Origin: Ophiothrix spiculata
Taxonomy: Eukaryota; Echinodermata; Ophiuroidea; Amphilepidida; Ophiotrichidae
Strand: one strand, 5' to 3'
DNA: 23,878 nucleotides
Assembly: GCA_000969725.1 (NCBI GenBank)
Contig: JXSR01S011659.1
A program made the position numbers and the translations under genes. Below are positions 8,349-18,299 of this stretch, one piece after another; position 1 is the stretch's first letter; each line of letters begins with the position of its first letter. The notes below the pieces were generated by a model. That model had not been told where the DNA came from. It saw nothing but the letters and a program-made list of their open reading frames with translations, and made no database searches.

Positions 8349-10030
8349 GCAGAGTCTGCTTTTAGCAGAAAAAAAAGCCGACTCTACTTTAGAAATGTTG
8401 TTCCTGATTTGTTTTATTTTATTTACTAGATTGAAAAGGCTTTTGATAATTCTAATCCAATTTTATATGTCATGTAATCAGCAACAAACACATATCACTT
8501 GAAATCAGGCAATGATGATTTGACAATCAACTATTTACAAGTTTTATTGTTTAATATGAAGTCAATATTTTCAATTTTCAGCCCAATTTTCTCATTTTCC
8601 TCTCAAAATATTACTGAATTTATTCAGGTCTCTTTAATCAAGTATTTGATGTTACTAAATCACAAGTCTAAAAGACTAATCATTACAAAATGCACAAGCT
8701 TCTAAGCCATTTGAATTTATATTTAAGTGTGAAGCCATAGAATTAATGATTGTTCAGTTACCTAGAATTGCTTTTTGGTTTTTCCCCCAGTGAGATATCA
8801 GAATTCAATAATAATGTTGTTATAATAGTCAACTGTTTTACATTTGAACAGAACAATCATGAGCAACAGTCATATCACTTGAAATTGTATGACACTGGTT
8901 CCTATAGAATTAGAAATTAGCTTTGTAATCAGTGTTAGAAATGAGATATTTGTACATTTTTATCCTTTCTAATTTGGTTATTTCAGGTTCCTGTTTGTCT
9001 CCTACAAACTGTACAGTAACAAACAGAAATAAATCAATCATGTTATATACTGTAATGCGAGTGCAAGAAAGTCTTATCTGCAATGGCTGCCCTAAGTTAT
9101 ATTTATTTTTTAACTTCTTGAAAAATCCTTCAAAATATTCCTGTCTTATAGACTGGAGGTCATGCAGTATGCAATCCAAATTTATAACATAAGGCAGCTA
9201 TTGCAGATACGACCTTTTTGCACTCACATGACGAATTAAGATTTGGATTGTAAATTGTAAAAGACTCAGTAGTGAAAAGAGTCCTGAATTGTTAGCAGAG
9301 AAATGTAGGTATCCACTGTCAAAAAAATGATTCCTTACAATGGGTAACATGCTGTGTGCTGTGGTTGAAGATCACATGCACAATACTAGCTGCTTGTGAT
9401 TGGAGCGTTTTGTGGCTTTACACATTGACATGGAGTGATGTGTGATTGATGGAAAAGGAATGTTGTATATACGGATATTTTCCTTAGTCTGGTTTCAAAG
9501 TGTCTGTCGTGGTGGTCGCACAATCAGTGTAACGTCAAAATTTCAAGTGCTTAAACTCTATCTTGTGGTACCAGGAAATTTTGCAGCAAGCACGAGCCAA
9601 TATATTGATTGCTTTGTTGTGGTAGTTACAACTAAAATTGTTTTTAAGTTGTGACATACAAACGTGGCAATATTCATGTGTGTCATGCTACATCACAACA
9701 GCTCAAATTGAAAATGATTGGGGTCGTCTGCTGCAGCTACAACATGACAGCTACTCTGAAGCCAGCTTTAAACTTGAAGTGCAATGGTCTGTATGACCAC
9801 CAAGATTAAGTGTCTTCTCTAGGCTATACCTCATAGTTTTATCTGTTTTGTTATGTACATGAAGATTACATTGTTTTATGGATTTTATTAGTTTAGTTAT
9901 TGAAATATCTAATGGTATGTAAAACTTTTGTTTGGAATGATTTATTGATCAAATTTGTGCATTAAGGTTGTAAATGTGTAAAGGAGATTCATTTAAGCAC
10001 TATGGATGTTTTTGAGTACAAGTTCATATA
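8349..10030. other. Long AT-rich stretch without a recognised gene
   Basis: Open frames such as 8499-8705, 8932-9192 and 9442-9654 are short, rich in Ile/Phe/Leu/Asn as expected from AT-rich DNA, and show no family motif. Around 9193-9235 a diverged copy of the dispersed repeat occurs (GGCAGCTATTGCAGATACGA, then GCACTCACATGACGAATT). No promoter or RNA gene is supported. Confidence 0.5.
9190..9265 (+). repeat. Dispersed repeat with GCAGCTATT / CACTCACATGAC blocks
   Basis: Blocks in the same order occur near 2050-2085 (GTAGCTTTTGCAGATGGCAC, CACTCATGTAAG), near 180-225, and in the duplicated segment at 11846-12834. The copies are diverged and their limits unclear. No coding capacity. Confidence 0.45.
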
Positions 10031-10185
10031 TGTGCCCTACCATGGCAAAAGGATGCAGTTGCCTGCTCCCCCACATGTTGCTCATTGTAGCATATCTGAA
10101 GTATACTAAAAGTATACATCAGTTATGCTATTATGAGTAACATGTAGGAGCTGACAACTGCATCCTTTTGCCTTGGCAGGACACA
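10031..10185. repeat. Long imperfect hairpin of 155 bases
   Basis: The left half, from TGTGCC at 10031, carries GGCAAAAGGATGCAGTTG, then CCACATGTTGCTCAT and GAAGTATACT. The right half is its near-complement, ending GGCAGGACACA at 10185, with the centre near 10108 and almost no loop. By eye about four bases in five pair. The shape suits a small foldback MITE. A transcript would fold into one long stem, but the stem is longer than a typical animal pre-miRNA and no expression evidence exists. Confidence 0.75.
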
Positions 10186-10512
10186 TCATGAGGTGAAGAT
10201 GAAATGTTCCCTTCTAAGAAGAAAAGTAGAGTAGTAGTATAAAAACTTCATCTTTCACTAAATGAAAATGACCTCTCCTGTACGAATTATGTAGTTAACT
10301 TTTCAGACATGAATTACCTTTTATGCCATGTATAAAACAGGATAAATGTGTTAATCAGTTAACCCAAAATAATCATGGTAAACAAATTGTTAAATTTAAG
10401 AAACCATAGTTCTTCATCAAATAATCAAGCTCAGTTAATGAAATAAGCAACCCAAAAAACCTTTTTCGTTCATAAAAATGATCCATTCTCTTTAGCATCT
10501 GATTTAAATAGT
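10186..10512. other. Intergenic DNA, no feature recognised
   Basis: AT-rich, no exon-like open frame and no clear repeat end. Confidence 0.5.
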
Positions 10513-11026
10513 TACTGTAAAAGTAGAAATTTTCGCAAGGTGTTTATATTTGCGAATCAATCCTCAAACGCGAAAATAAAAAATCGCGAAAAATAATGTC
10601 GTTTAAAGTTTCTCTCAAAATACGTAGCAAATACAAGCAAAGCAGTGAATCTGTGCATGTTAAGCTGTTGAATTCGGAAGTTTAATCATTCAGCCAGCTA
10701 AATCACGACCGATGTAGATGGTAAATATGAGGCAAATATTTCTCAAACCAATCATGTGATAGTGAAAAAAGTTGATAGTATAATAATATATTTGGCCTTT
10801 TAGTTGAAAGAAATGGTCTTGAGACACGTCAATCACTTTTGTAATCAACTTTCCACACTGTAAAATCTGCCGATAATTGGCGATGAATGTCAAATGAATG
10901 TTGTTAATGGCGACTTGGTAAGCTTACTCGTTGATAATATGCAACTCTATTTGGGTAATCGCAAAAATAAAAACTCGTGAAATGTCTGTTAGAGGCAAAA
11001 TCACGAAAATATAGACTTTTACAGTA
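10513..11026. mobile_element. CGCGAAAAT-rich MITE, copy A
   Basis: It begins TACTGTAAAAGTAGAAATTT and ends with the complement, ACTTTTACAGTA, giving an inverted repeat next to TA, as in Tc1/mariner-like elements. The subterminal regions hold repeated CGCGAAAATAAAAA-type motifs in both orientations. The interior (GAATTCGGAAGTTTAATCAT, ACGACCGATGTAGATGGTAA) is nearly identical to copy B at 22001-22543. Several CGCG motifs of copy B are CACG or CGCA here, which fits CpG decay after insertion. No transposase frame is visible; this is a non-autonomous element. Confidence 0.88.
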
Positions 11027-11845
11027 TATTAATTAACACAAAGTCATTTGAAAAATACTGATTGTTTATTACTTTATTATATAGCAAAGATTTTCGTCGT
11101 GTTCTGATTTCGTTCTGTTTCTGGGCTCAGAAAATTGACCGATGTCTTCCTTTGATCAAGGATTGGGATACTTGTGTTGAATTCTGAGTATTTAATTAAT
11201 ATAATACTGTTTGTTAAGGCTGAATTCGTACACAGCGCATGTGGTACTGGTAGAAGTTGTTTTGATCTTGATATAAAAATGCAACATAAACTTTATCAGC
11301 ATAAAATGAGTTGGAGAAAAGCTGAACTTTAATTGTTGGTGCTGCAATTCATTACTATCTGAGTGTGAAATCAACTGTGGTGGGTTTTTTTCCCATTGGA
11401 AATTATTGGAAATGTATCTGATCAAAACAGATGCATTGGAGTATGATCACCTTTATTCTCATCTTTAAATATCGAAAGGTTGGGACCCTCAATGCCTAAT
11501 TTGCAAGGTAATAATCCCTAGAACAAATGATTTCACAACCTAATGATGCTTTCAATATGAATGATCCAGTTTATAAGATCATTCATCTTGAAAAAACGTT
11601 TAGGGCTTGAAATCTGTTGTTCTCAGGATTGTTGAAGTGCAGATACGACCTTGTGGCTTTCAACCATCCATATATTATTATCTTTAATATATAAATACAG
11701 TATCTTAAGTGTTTTAATTATGAAGTTGAAAACTAAGTAGATTTATTTGAGTTTCTTGATGTTAGATTTTGAGCAGAGTAAATATTATCTTCTCTCGCAG
11801 GAGTTATAGGGGAAATCTACAGAATGTGATGAAATTATATCATGC
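11027..11845. other. Intergenic DNA, no feature recognised
   Basis: AT-rich sequence. An open frame on the minus strand at 11192-11425 has no recognisable motif. No element termini were found. Confidence 0.5.
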
Positions 11846-12327
11846 ACTGGTGGAAAAAAGTCTAGTAATGCTTTAATTTAAACATGTATAAAGAAAAAAC
11901 ATTTTATTCATGATGGTAATTTTCTGTATGTATATTTACACATAGGCTTTGTCAAATCATGTATTAAGTTTTGCAATAATGATGTAGGAACAAACTTTGG
12001 CAGCATAAGCTGGGAGAATTATAATGCAAGAAAGTTGTAAGTAGAATAGCTGCCATTTTCCACAGATTTGTATTTTTCATTGTGCAGTATCCAGTCTTGG
12101 GTAGTGGCTCTTGAAATGGTTCTTCAGATGACAATGCTACCTGAAGAACCATGTCAAGAGCCATTGACATATAAGACATATTTTGCACTTTAAAGCAAGG
12201 TTGGTGTTTGTATGTACAAATTTCTTTCATTCACAAGACAAAATACAGTTGCAATGAAATCATTATCACAACGTTCATGGCAATTCACACTTCATTGTTT
12301 TGTTATCCAAACTTCTTGCTATCCAAC
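11846..12327 (+). repeat. Left copy of a duplicated segment abutting the assembly gap
   Basis: This segment, from ACTGGTGGAAAA to CTTGCTATCCAAC, is repeated in the same orientation and order at 12378-12834, with substitutions and small indels. It ends exactly where the N run begins. It contains a hairpin with arms at 12103-12127 and 12141-12164. No coding frame is supported. Confidence 0.9.
12103..12164. repeat. Short hairpin in the left copy
   Basis: The left arm reads AGTGGCTCTTGAAATGGTTC and the right arm GAAGAACCATGTCAAGAGCC, complementary apart from a few bases, around a 13-base loop containing ATGACAATGCTAC. The homologous hairpin at 12609-12677 is preserved. Confidence 0.75.
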
Positions 12328-12377
12328 NNNNNNNNNNNNNNNNNNNNNNNNNNNNNNNNNNNNNNNNNNNNNNNNNN
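12328..12377. other. Assembly gap of 50 N
   Basis: A run of exactly 50 N separates two copies of the same ~0.46-0.48 kb segment. A round number is usually a placeholder, so the true distance is unknown. The open frames crossing it are meaningless. Confidence 0.98.
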
Positions 12378-12834
12378 ACTGGTGGAAAAAGTCTAGTAAG
12401 GCTTTAATTTAATCATGTGTAAGAAAAACATTTTGTTCATGATGGTAATTTTCTGTATGTATATTTACACATGCTTTGTCAAATCATGTATTAAGTTTTA
12501 TCTAGTATTAAGAAACACACTTTGGCAGCATAAGCTGGGAGAATCATAATGCAAGAAAGTTGTAAGTATAATAGGTGCCATTATCCACAGATTTGTATCC
12601 AGTCTTGGGTCAGTGACTCTTGCAATGGTTCTTCGGATGACAATGCTACCTGAAGAACCATTCCAAGAGCCACTGACATTTTTCAGTGCAAGGTGTTACA
12701 TAACATTGCAGCTATTGTTTATTCAAATTTCTTTCATTGACAAGACAAAATACAGTTGCAATGAAATCATTATCACAACGTTCATGGCAATTCACACTTC
12801 ATTGTTTTGTTATCCAAACTTCTTGCTATCCAAC
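12378..12834 (+). repeat. Right copy of the duplicated segment
   Basis: It starts immediately after the N run at ACTGGTGGAAAA and runs to CTTGCTATCCAAC, matching 11846-12327. The right copy is about 25 bases shorter through small indels. The sequence then continues without break into unique DNA. Confidence 0.9.
12609..12677. repeat. Short hairpin in the right copy
   Basis: The arms GTCAGTGACTCTTGCAATGG (12609 on) and CCATTCCAAGAGCCACTGAC (to 12677) pair over about 25 bases around a loop with GATGACAATGCTACC. A diverged half-copy lies near 70-115. Confidence 0.75.
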
Positions 12835-13747
12835 AAAGTTATTGAATGGTGATTCTGAATCGAAGATTCAGGGAGAATCCAAGCATTCATTATATCAGGG
12901 TTTTGAAAATAATAAAAAACAAAAGGAATTAGTATGGTATAGGAAAAATTCTTCTTTGTAACAGGGTTTTTCTTATATCAGATTTCGTTATAATGAGTTT
13001 CTACTGTACTTGTAAAGGACAATAATCATTATCAAACTAAATACCATCATTCCTTCTGAGAAATATGTACACTTTTATGTTACTAAATCTTGTTTTCATG
13101 TGCACTACGTTTGTTTGTTTTATCAAGTGGGAAATGATGGGGTGTGAAATTCCGTCTGATCTAGTCCAAGAAATCACATTTACTAGTGATGTTCCATCAG
13201 CTAACAGCCAACTTTATCAACAGTGTTGGTGTGGTGACAATTTTCTTTTCCTAACTCTTGTTGACTGTTGCCATATGATTTCTTTAGAAATTCGTCAGAT
13301 GCACAACTTTGATGATATTGACCCCCCATCCCTGTTCATGGTAGTTTTTCTTTTCATGGTTCATATTTCCTGCTTTAGACTCAAGAACATCACTTCACCA
13401 TCAATGCAGATAAAGTTAGCCTATGAAACCAATAAGTGTTATTTCTAGGAACTAAATCAGATGGAATTGTATTTATCAATGATCTACAAAAGTGGTGATG
13501 AATTTCTTCTGAAGGTGTATTTGGATTATCATAAAATATAGATTTTTTTAAAAGGGGTTTTAATATTTAAGTATTAGGTAAAAAAGGTTCTGTGAATTAT
13601 TTATCCTGATATATGTCAAAACATTAAGGTTTTTCCTTACAATAGAATTTTATAAGTCCATGCACAAAATTATTGATCAAGCTAAGAGTTGAAATTAAAG
13701 AATTAAAATTTGAAAAGCTGATTTTATTTAGCATTATTTGAAAATCT
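12835..13747. other. AT-rich DNA with one unexplained open frame
   Basis: The longest open frame, 13065-13448 (127 codons, + strand), starts MYTFMLLNLVFMCTTFVCFI, a hydrophobic stretch that could pass for a signal or membrane segment, and has a second hydrophobic run near codons 95-105. No family is recognised, composition follows local AT richness, and no splice or homology evidence supports it, so it is not called as a gene. Confidence 0.4.
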
Positions 13748-13891
13748 GGGTCTATATTCATGAAACCCTGCTAACTCCAGTCGGTCACTAACCAATAGTC
13801 TAATAGTCAATTTTTTACCTGTCAAATTATGACATGTAGACAATATTTTAGATGCCAACTAGAGTTAGCAGCATTTCATGAATATGAGCCC
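13748..13891. mobile_element. Small inverted-repeat element of 144 bp
   Basis: The arms are 13748-13781 (GGGTCTATATTCATGAAACC, then CTGCTAACTCCAGT) and 13858-13891, which reads back as GGGCTCATATTCATGAAATG, then CTGCTAACTCTAGT. They differ at a few bases over 34. The interior is AT-rich and non-coding. The short body and long arms suit a MITE; the superfamily is not assigned. Confidence 0.7.
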
Positions 13892-14317
13892 TGGATATTA
13901 CTATTAACACTATTTCATTTGACAAATATCAAAGGTGGTGGAAATATTTGAATTTGGAGTTAAATATGTCCACATTTAAAGGCATAGCCGATATCATGAA
14001 TGTGAAAATCAACTTTCGGTGACACATTGATTTTATTATATTTTTATGAAGTATTTCCAACTACTATGTCCATAACCATTCTGGTTAAACCTGAATATGT
14101 AAAAACACCAAACAATTGAATGTCGAAATGCAACAGTGACCTATAGTCCACTGGAAAAGTGTTTAAGAAAAACACAAAAAACTTCATTGTATGTCTGATG
14201 TGTGAGATATGTCAATTTGGCTCGCAGGGTAGGTTAATGAATGCAATTGCCATATGAAACATGATTTTTCTATAGTATTTATGCTTGCAATGCTTTGCAG
14301 GGGGTCATTTTAAAGAG
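13892..14317. other. Intergenic DNA, no feature recognised
   Basis: AT-rich, without element ends or exon-like frames that could be supported. Confidence 0.5.
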
Positions 14318-14879
14318 TGGACTTGGGTCATTGTTGCATTCATATGTGCTTTATGTATTAAATTTCATGTGCAAAGGGAATGGGATTCATCTGGATCCAA
14401 TATTTTGTGATTTGTACTTGTGTTCTGCTTGTCTAAGCCAAATTTCATTGAAAATTTTAATTGGCAACACACATACTTTCCAACTGTCCCTCTTTTGACC
14501 AAAACTAAAAGCCGTGATTTTAGTTGGTGTCCCTCTTTTTGCAAATATCTCTACATAGTAATGTATAGGAAATTCAGAAATGACCCTCTTTTTAAACATT
14601 TTCTCTCATTTGTCCCTCTTTCTGAAATTAGAATGTTGGCAAGTATGCTTGAACACAGTATTTTTCACATATCTGCTGCAGAAATTTTCCTTTCCTGAAA
14701 TAATCAAATGAGACTACCAATTTTCACTTTTTTGCATGTTTCCTAAGTCATGTAGACAAAACCTACACCTAACTGCAATTAGCTCCCAATTCCAAGGGGA
14801 TATTTGACCAGGAACATGTTTTTTACTACCTACTATGCATTCAGTAAATCAACATGTATGCAACACTGACCCAAGTCCA
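14318..14879. mobile_element. Candidate MITE with TGGACTTGGGTCA ends
   Basis: TGGACTTGGGTCATTGTTGC begins at 14318 and its near-complement ends at 14879, an inverted repeat of about 27 bases spanning 562 bp. A third, truncated end of the same type (TGGACTTGGGTCAGTCTGCA) starts at 15378. Inside, GTCCCTCTTT-like motifs recur near 14486, 14529, 14587 and 14612, and CATACTTTCCAAC near 14473 faces GTTGGCAAGTATG near 14635. No coding frame is recognised. Boundaries are tentative. Confidence 0.55.
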
Positions 14880-14929
14880 AAAATGTTGACAAATTTTGAA
14901 TACATAAAGGACTAAATACACAAGGAAGC

Positions 14930-15320
14930 CTTCTCTATGAGAAATTCTTATTCAGTGGGTGTGGCTTATAATTCAATGAAGCAATCTGACTGGTTCTTAC
15001 CCTAACTCCGCCCATCCATTATGACACGATAGATGACAGGCAGCGCGTCAAGTTTGAAACATGTAAACAAATAGGAACTACTTTTTTACAGTGCTGCGTT
15101 TGGGACTTGTTTTAGCAATTTACATTCTTATAAAGACAGGTTAATTAATTTATGACATAAAATAAGTCAAAACATCTGTATGACACACTTGATTCTGAAC
15201 CGATACTGTAAATTTCGTAAAATTTATATCGTAATGGGCACCCCCTGCGGGGGCACCCATTACTCAAAATAATGTACACACCCATCCATTATGAGACGAT
15301 AGATGACAGGCAAAACAAGA
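14930..15320. repeat. Direct repeat pair around a GC-rich hairpin
   Basis: A 32-base unit, CCCATCCATTATGACACGAT plus AGATGACAGGCA, occurs at 15011-15042 and, with one change, at 15281-15312, 270 bases apart. Just before the second copy lies a hairpin, 15231-15263, with arms GTAATGGGCACCCCC and GGGGGCACCCATTAC and a three-base loop, striking in AT-rich surroundings. It may be a repeat unit duplicated in tandem or an element with internal repeats; the family is not recognised. Confidence 0.65.
15231..15263. repeat. GC-rich perfect-looking hairpin
   Basis: GTAATGGGCACCCCC, loop TGC, GGGGGCACCCATTAC. The stem pairs except for two central bases. It resembles an intrinsic terminator in shape, but that has no meaning in this eukaryotic context without a run of T directly after it. 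Confidence 0.7.
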
Positions 15321-15399
15321 AATCTTATCTTTTATTCTCTAAGTCTCTCCTGTGAATAACTCATTTTTGAAAAAAAATGGACTTGGGTCAGTCTGCATT

Positions 15400-16205
15400 C
15401 TGGTATTCAATTATTTATGATTTGAATTTTTATAAAAGTCTTTGGGGAAATAAAAAATAAATGGTAGAGTTTCTAGAAATAAACTTTTCAATTCTCAAAA
15501 TCAACACTTTTTCATTTAAAAAAAAACATTTTTAGTGAAGGTATTATGGTTTTTTAATAAATTTTGCTTTACCAAAGGAAGAGTAATTCATTTTTAAATT
15601 AAACAAGCATATGTTTGAAATTAAAGAAATTGTAGAAAACTGTTGATAGATCGTACAGAAAGTATTTGGTGGAAAATAGTCTTTTTAAGAATAAAACATA
15701 AAACTTTTTTATGTATTTTCTTGATTCAAAGAAGTTTTTGTAATATCTATGTGGAATCATGGCTAATATTATTAAACTTTAGTATGTTAAATCTTCCAAC
15801 GTTTTGCACATTGGGCATATTACAAATGTTATCATTGCTTAAAAGCAATAACCATTATGTAAAATTCTGTCAATTCTACATTTCTTGATGTTAAATACAA
15901 GATGACATCGTTAATAAAATCCTTTATATGGTAGAGAATGTTATATGCAGTTTGAAAAATGTACATTTTATTATGGTCAGATTGATATTGCTACATTACA
16001 AACTGCACACAAGAACAATTTCAAATCTCTTCAAAACACATCTATTTAAGGATGCTTACCAGCAGTAATTATTTGAGCTACGAGCACCAAAGTACATTTT
16101 AATGACATAAATTACTTGATTTAAGTTAATGGAATTACATTTTCTAAATATAATCACATAAAAATGTGCACAATATTAAAACTCAGTTTCTCAGTTTTAG
16201 GTACT
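15400..16205. other. AT-rich DNA, no feature recognised
   Basis: Very AT-rich, including an open frame at 15643-15888 of low complexity composition. Nothing here resembles an exon, RNA gene or element end. Confidence 0.5.
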
Positions 16206-16344
16206 CTTAAGGCCTAGATATACTTTTATATGTCATTTTTACCATCTTGAAAATCCATAGAGCTGAATGCATATTGACCTCGAGTTCCTAGACGATATTA
16301 TCAATCCGGATAATCCGCTAAAACTACAAATAGAATGATAAAAA

Positions 16345-17550
16345 ATCAAGATGGTGATAAAAATTTCAAATGAAAATGAATCTCTTTGGAGAAAAATCAG
16401 AAAATCTTTTCAGCAGAATAAAATCCACAGTACCTGTCAAGGACATATATTTCAGATTATAATGAAAAGACCAAGGTAATTATTGTATTGTTCTCGACCT
16501 AATGAGATCGATCTATGCCCCGTTGAACACCATCATGAAACATTTCCATAAATGGTGAAACATTCTACTCCATGACAAAAATTTTACACCATGAGAAAGA
16601 ATCAAAATGAAAATTTTCATTCCGAATGAAAATTTAACATAGTGGTGAAAATGTAACACCATGAGAAAAATTCTGAATGAAAATGACTACAAAAATGACA
16701 AAGTATATCTAGGCCTTAAAGGATGGGATAAGCAGTAGATATACTTCGTCATTTTTGTAGTCATTTTCATTCAGAATTTTTCTCATGGTGATTGGTTTTT
16801 AAGAATGGAGTAAACTGTTATTCTGAATGAGAATTTTCATTCTAAATTCTCACATTATGGAGAATGTATTAAATGGAGACCTATTTTTCACCCAATTGCA
16901 CATTTTCAAGTGCTTACTGATGGGTAGTATAATGTTTGATATTGATTCTACGGCCTAGATCTATTCATGGTAAGCTAATCTCTTCTTACAATGACGGTTA
17001 TGATTTACACAATGGTGAAATTGTACATGGGAAAATGTTCATTCAGAATGAAAGTTTACACCATTCTTAAAAACCAATCACCATGAGAAAAATTCTGAAT
17101 GAATATGTCTACAAACTACAAAAATGACGAAGTATATCTACCGCTATACACTTTTTCATTTTTCTAGTCATTTTCATTCAGAATTTTTCTCATGGTGATA
17201 AATTTTCACCACTATGTTACATTTTCATTCGGAATTAACATTTTCATTCTAATTTTTTCTCATGGTGTAACATTTTTGCCATGGTGTAAAATGTTTTACC
17301 ATTTACCAAAATGCTCATAATGGTGTAATAGTTTTCGCATCATGGCACATTTTGCAACGATTACTTATCTGTGATAATTCATAGTACATTGTTTTCAAAT
17401 AATATCATAATTAGTTTGGTCGTTTCATTATAATCTGTAATCTGTTCTTGACAGGTACTGTGGATTTTATTTTGAAGAAAAGATTTGCTCACCACTTCAT
17501 ATTTCTCCAATGATATAAATATTCATTTGGAATGTTTGCCATCACTGGAT
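16345..17550. repeat. Large palindrome with ~370-400 base arms
   Basis: The left arm (about 16345-16717) contains in order TTTGGAGAAAAATCAG, AAAATCCACAGTACCTGTCA, CAGATTATAATGAAAAGACC and ACATAGTGGTGAAAATGTAA. The right arm (about 17143-17550) contains the complements in reverse order: ACCACTATGTTACATTTTCA, GGTCGTTTCATTATAATCTG, GACAGGTACTGTGGATTTTA and ATTTCTCCAATG. Part of the left arm near 16480-16540 has no clear partner. The spacer is another palindromic element. Confidence 0.8.
16736..17140. mobile_element. Palindromic MITE of 405 bp in the loop of the larger palindrome
   Basis: It starts TAGATATACTTCGTCATTTT and ends with the exact complement, AAAATGACGAAGTATATCTA. The inverted repeat continues inward for about 85 bases through TCTCATGGTGATTGGTTTTT and its complement. 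The terminal 60 bases are the same family sequence as the inner ends of the surrounding palindrome, but the pairing between its own two ends is closer, suggesting a later, separate insertion or gene conversion. Confidence 0.75.
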
Positions 17551-17581
17551 GAATTTTTTATTATTCTAATTGGAGTGTTAT

Positions 17582-18185
17582 GGCCTCACTACATGGAGAC
17601 AGTTGCCAGGACTCTTGCCTGAAAAAGTTAAGTTGCGGGCAACCTTTACAATAATCATGGTATTAATCAAAGTATTTCAATTGTAAAGGAAGCAAATCAG
17701 TTATGCATTTCGCACACCTTGAAATAACTTCCAAGAACTTCAATGACCCTATCGTGAATAATTTGATCACAGTCTTTGTTCTTTTCAGGGGATAATCCTC
17801 CTGACAGAAACTGTCCGGGAATAGAACACGGGGCTAGAAAAAGGCGCCTCTTATCAATAGAAATGGCCAATTTTAGGATTTAACAGTCATTAAACATACG
17901 ACATAATGTACTAATATACATGTTAAGGATTGAACCACGTCATAACTTGTCAGCATGTCGAATATGCAGTCGATCAAATAATTCCTGATAATAGAGGTAT
18001 ATCATTGACCTTGTTGAACCTATCAGCATTAAATTGATTTTGAAGACGATTAGAAGGGATCATCTGCGATTTTCTCAAACAAGAAACATGTATAGCACAA
18101 TACTGTGTAGAATATAGGCTAGCAACAGTATGACCGCAACTTTTTCAGGCAAGAGTCTTGGCAACTGTCTCCGTGTAGTGAAGCC
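17582..18185. repeat. Inverted repeat pair with ~54-base arms
   Basis: The left arm at 17582-17638 has CTACATGGAGACAGTTGCCA and ACTCTTGCCTGAAAAAGTT. The right arm at 18132-18185 is its complement with a few changes and a small deletion. The roughly 490 bases between have no recognised coding frame. Confidence 0.8.
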
Positions 18186-18299
18186 TTTAGCAAATTTTTC
18201 AGATCAATAATAATTTTGTCTAGAAACTCGAAGTCAATATGCAATCAGTTGTTTGGATTTTACAAATGGTAAAAATGACACACTGTATCTAGGCCTTGA

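Larger units (their letters stand above)
16209..18297. mobile_element. Complex nested foldback element of about 2.1 kb
   Basis: The outermost ends are AAGGCCTAGATATAC (16209 on), followed by a TGTCATTTTTACCAT block, and the complement at 18264-18297 ending in TATCTAGGCCTT. Inside, a large palindrome pairs about 16345-16717 with 17143-17550, with CACCATGAGAAAAATTCTGA and ACAGTACCTGTCAAG-type blocks on the left and their complements on the right. Its loop holds a second complete palindromic element (16736-17140). A separate inverted pair is 17582-17638 and 18132-18185 (GGAGACAGTTGCCA, ACTCTTGCCTGAAAAAGTT). CATTC-GAATG and CACCATGAG motifs recur many times. No transposase frame is seen. The superfamily is not recognised. 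Confidence 0.8.

Noticed and set aside
8932-9192. 86-codon frame with signal-peptide-like start
   Set aside because: Composition is typical of random AT-rich DNA, an equally long frame exists on the other strand, and part overlaps a dispersed repeat.
12208-12412. Open frames crossing the N run
   Set aside because: They include undetermined bases and are not real coding sequence.
13065-13448. 127-codon open frame with hydrophobic N-terminus
   Set aside because: No recognisable motif, codon use follows AT content, no splice or homology support, and hydrophobic runs are expected in AT-rich frames.
15231-15263. Intrinsic transcription terminator
   Set aside because: Eukaryotic context and no T run directly after the stem.
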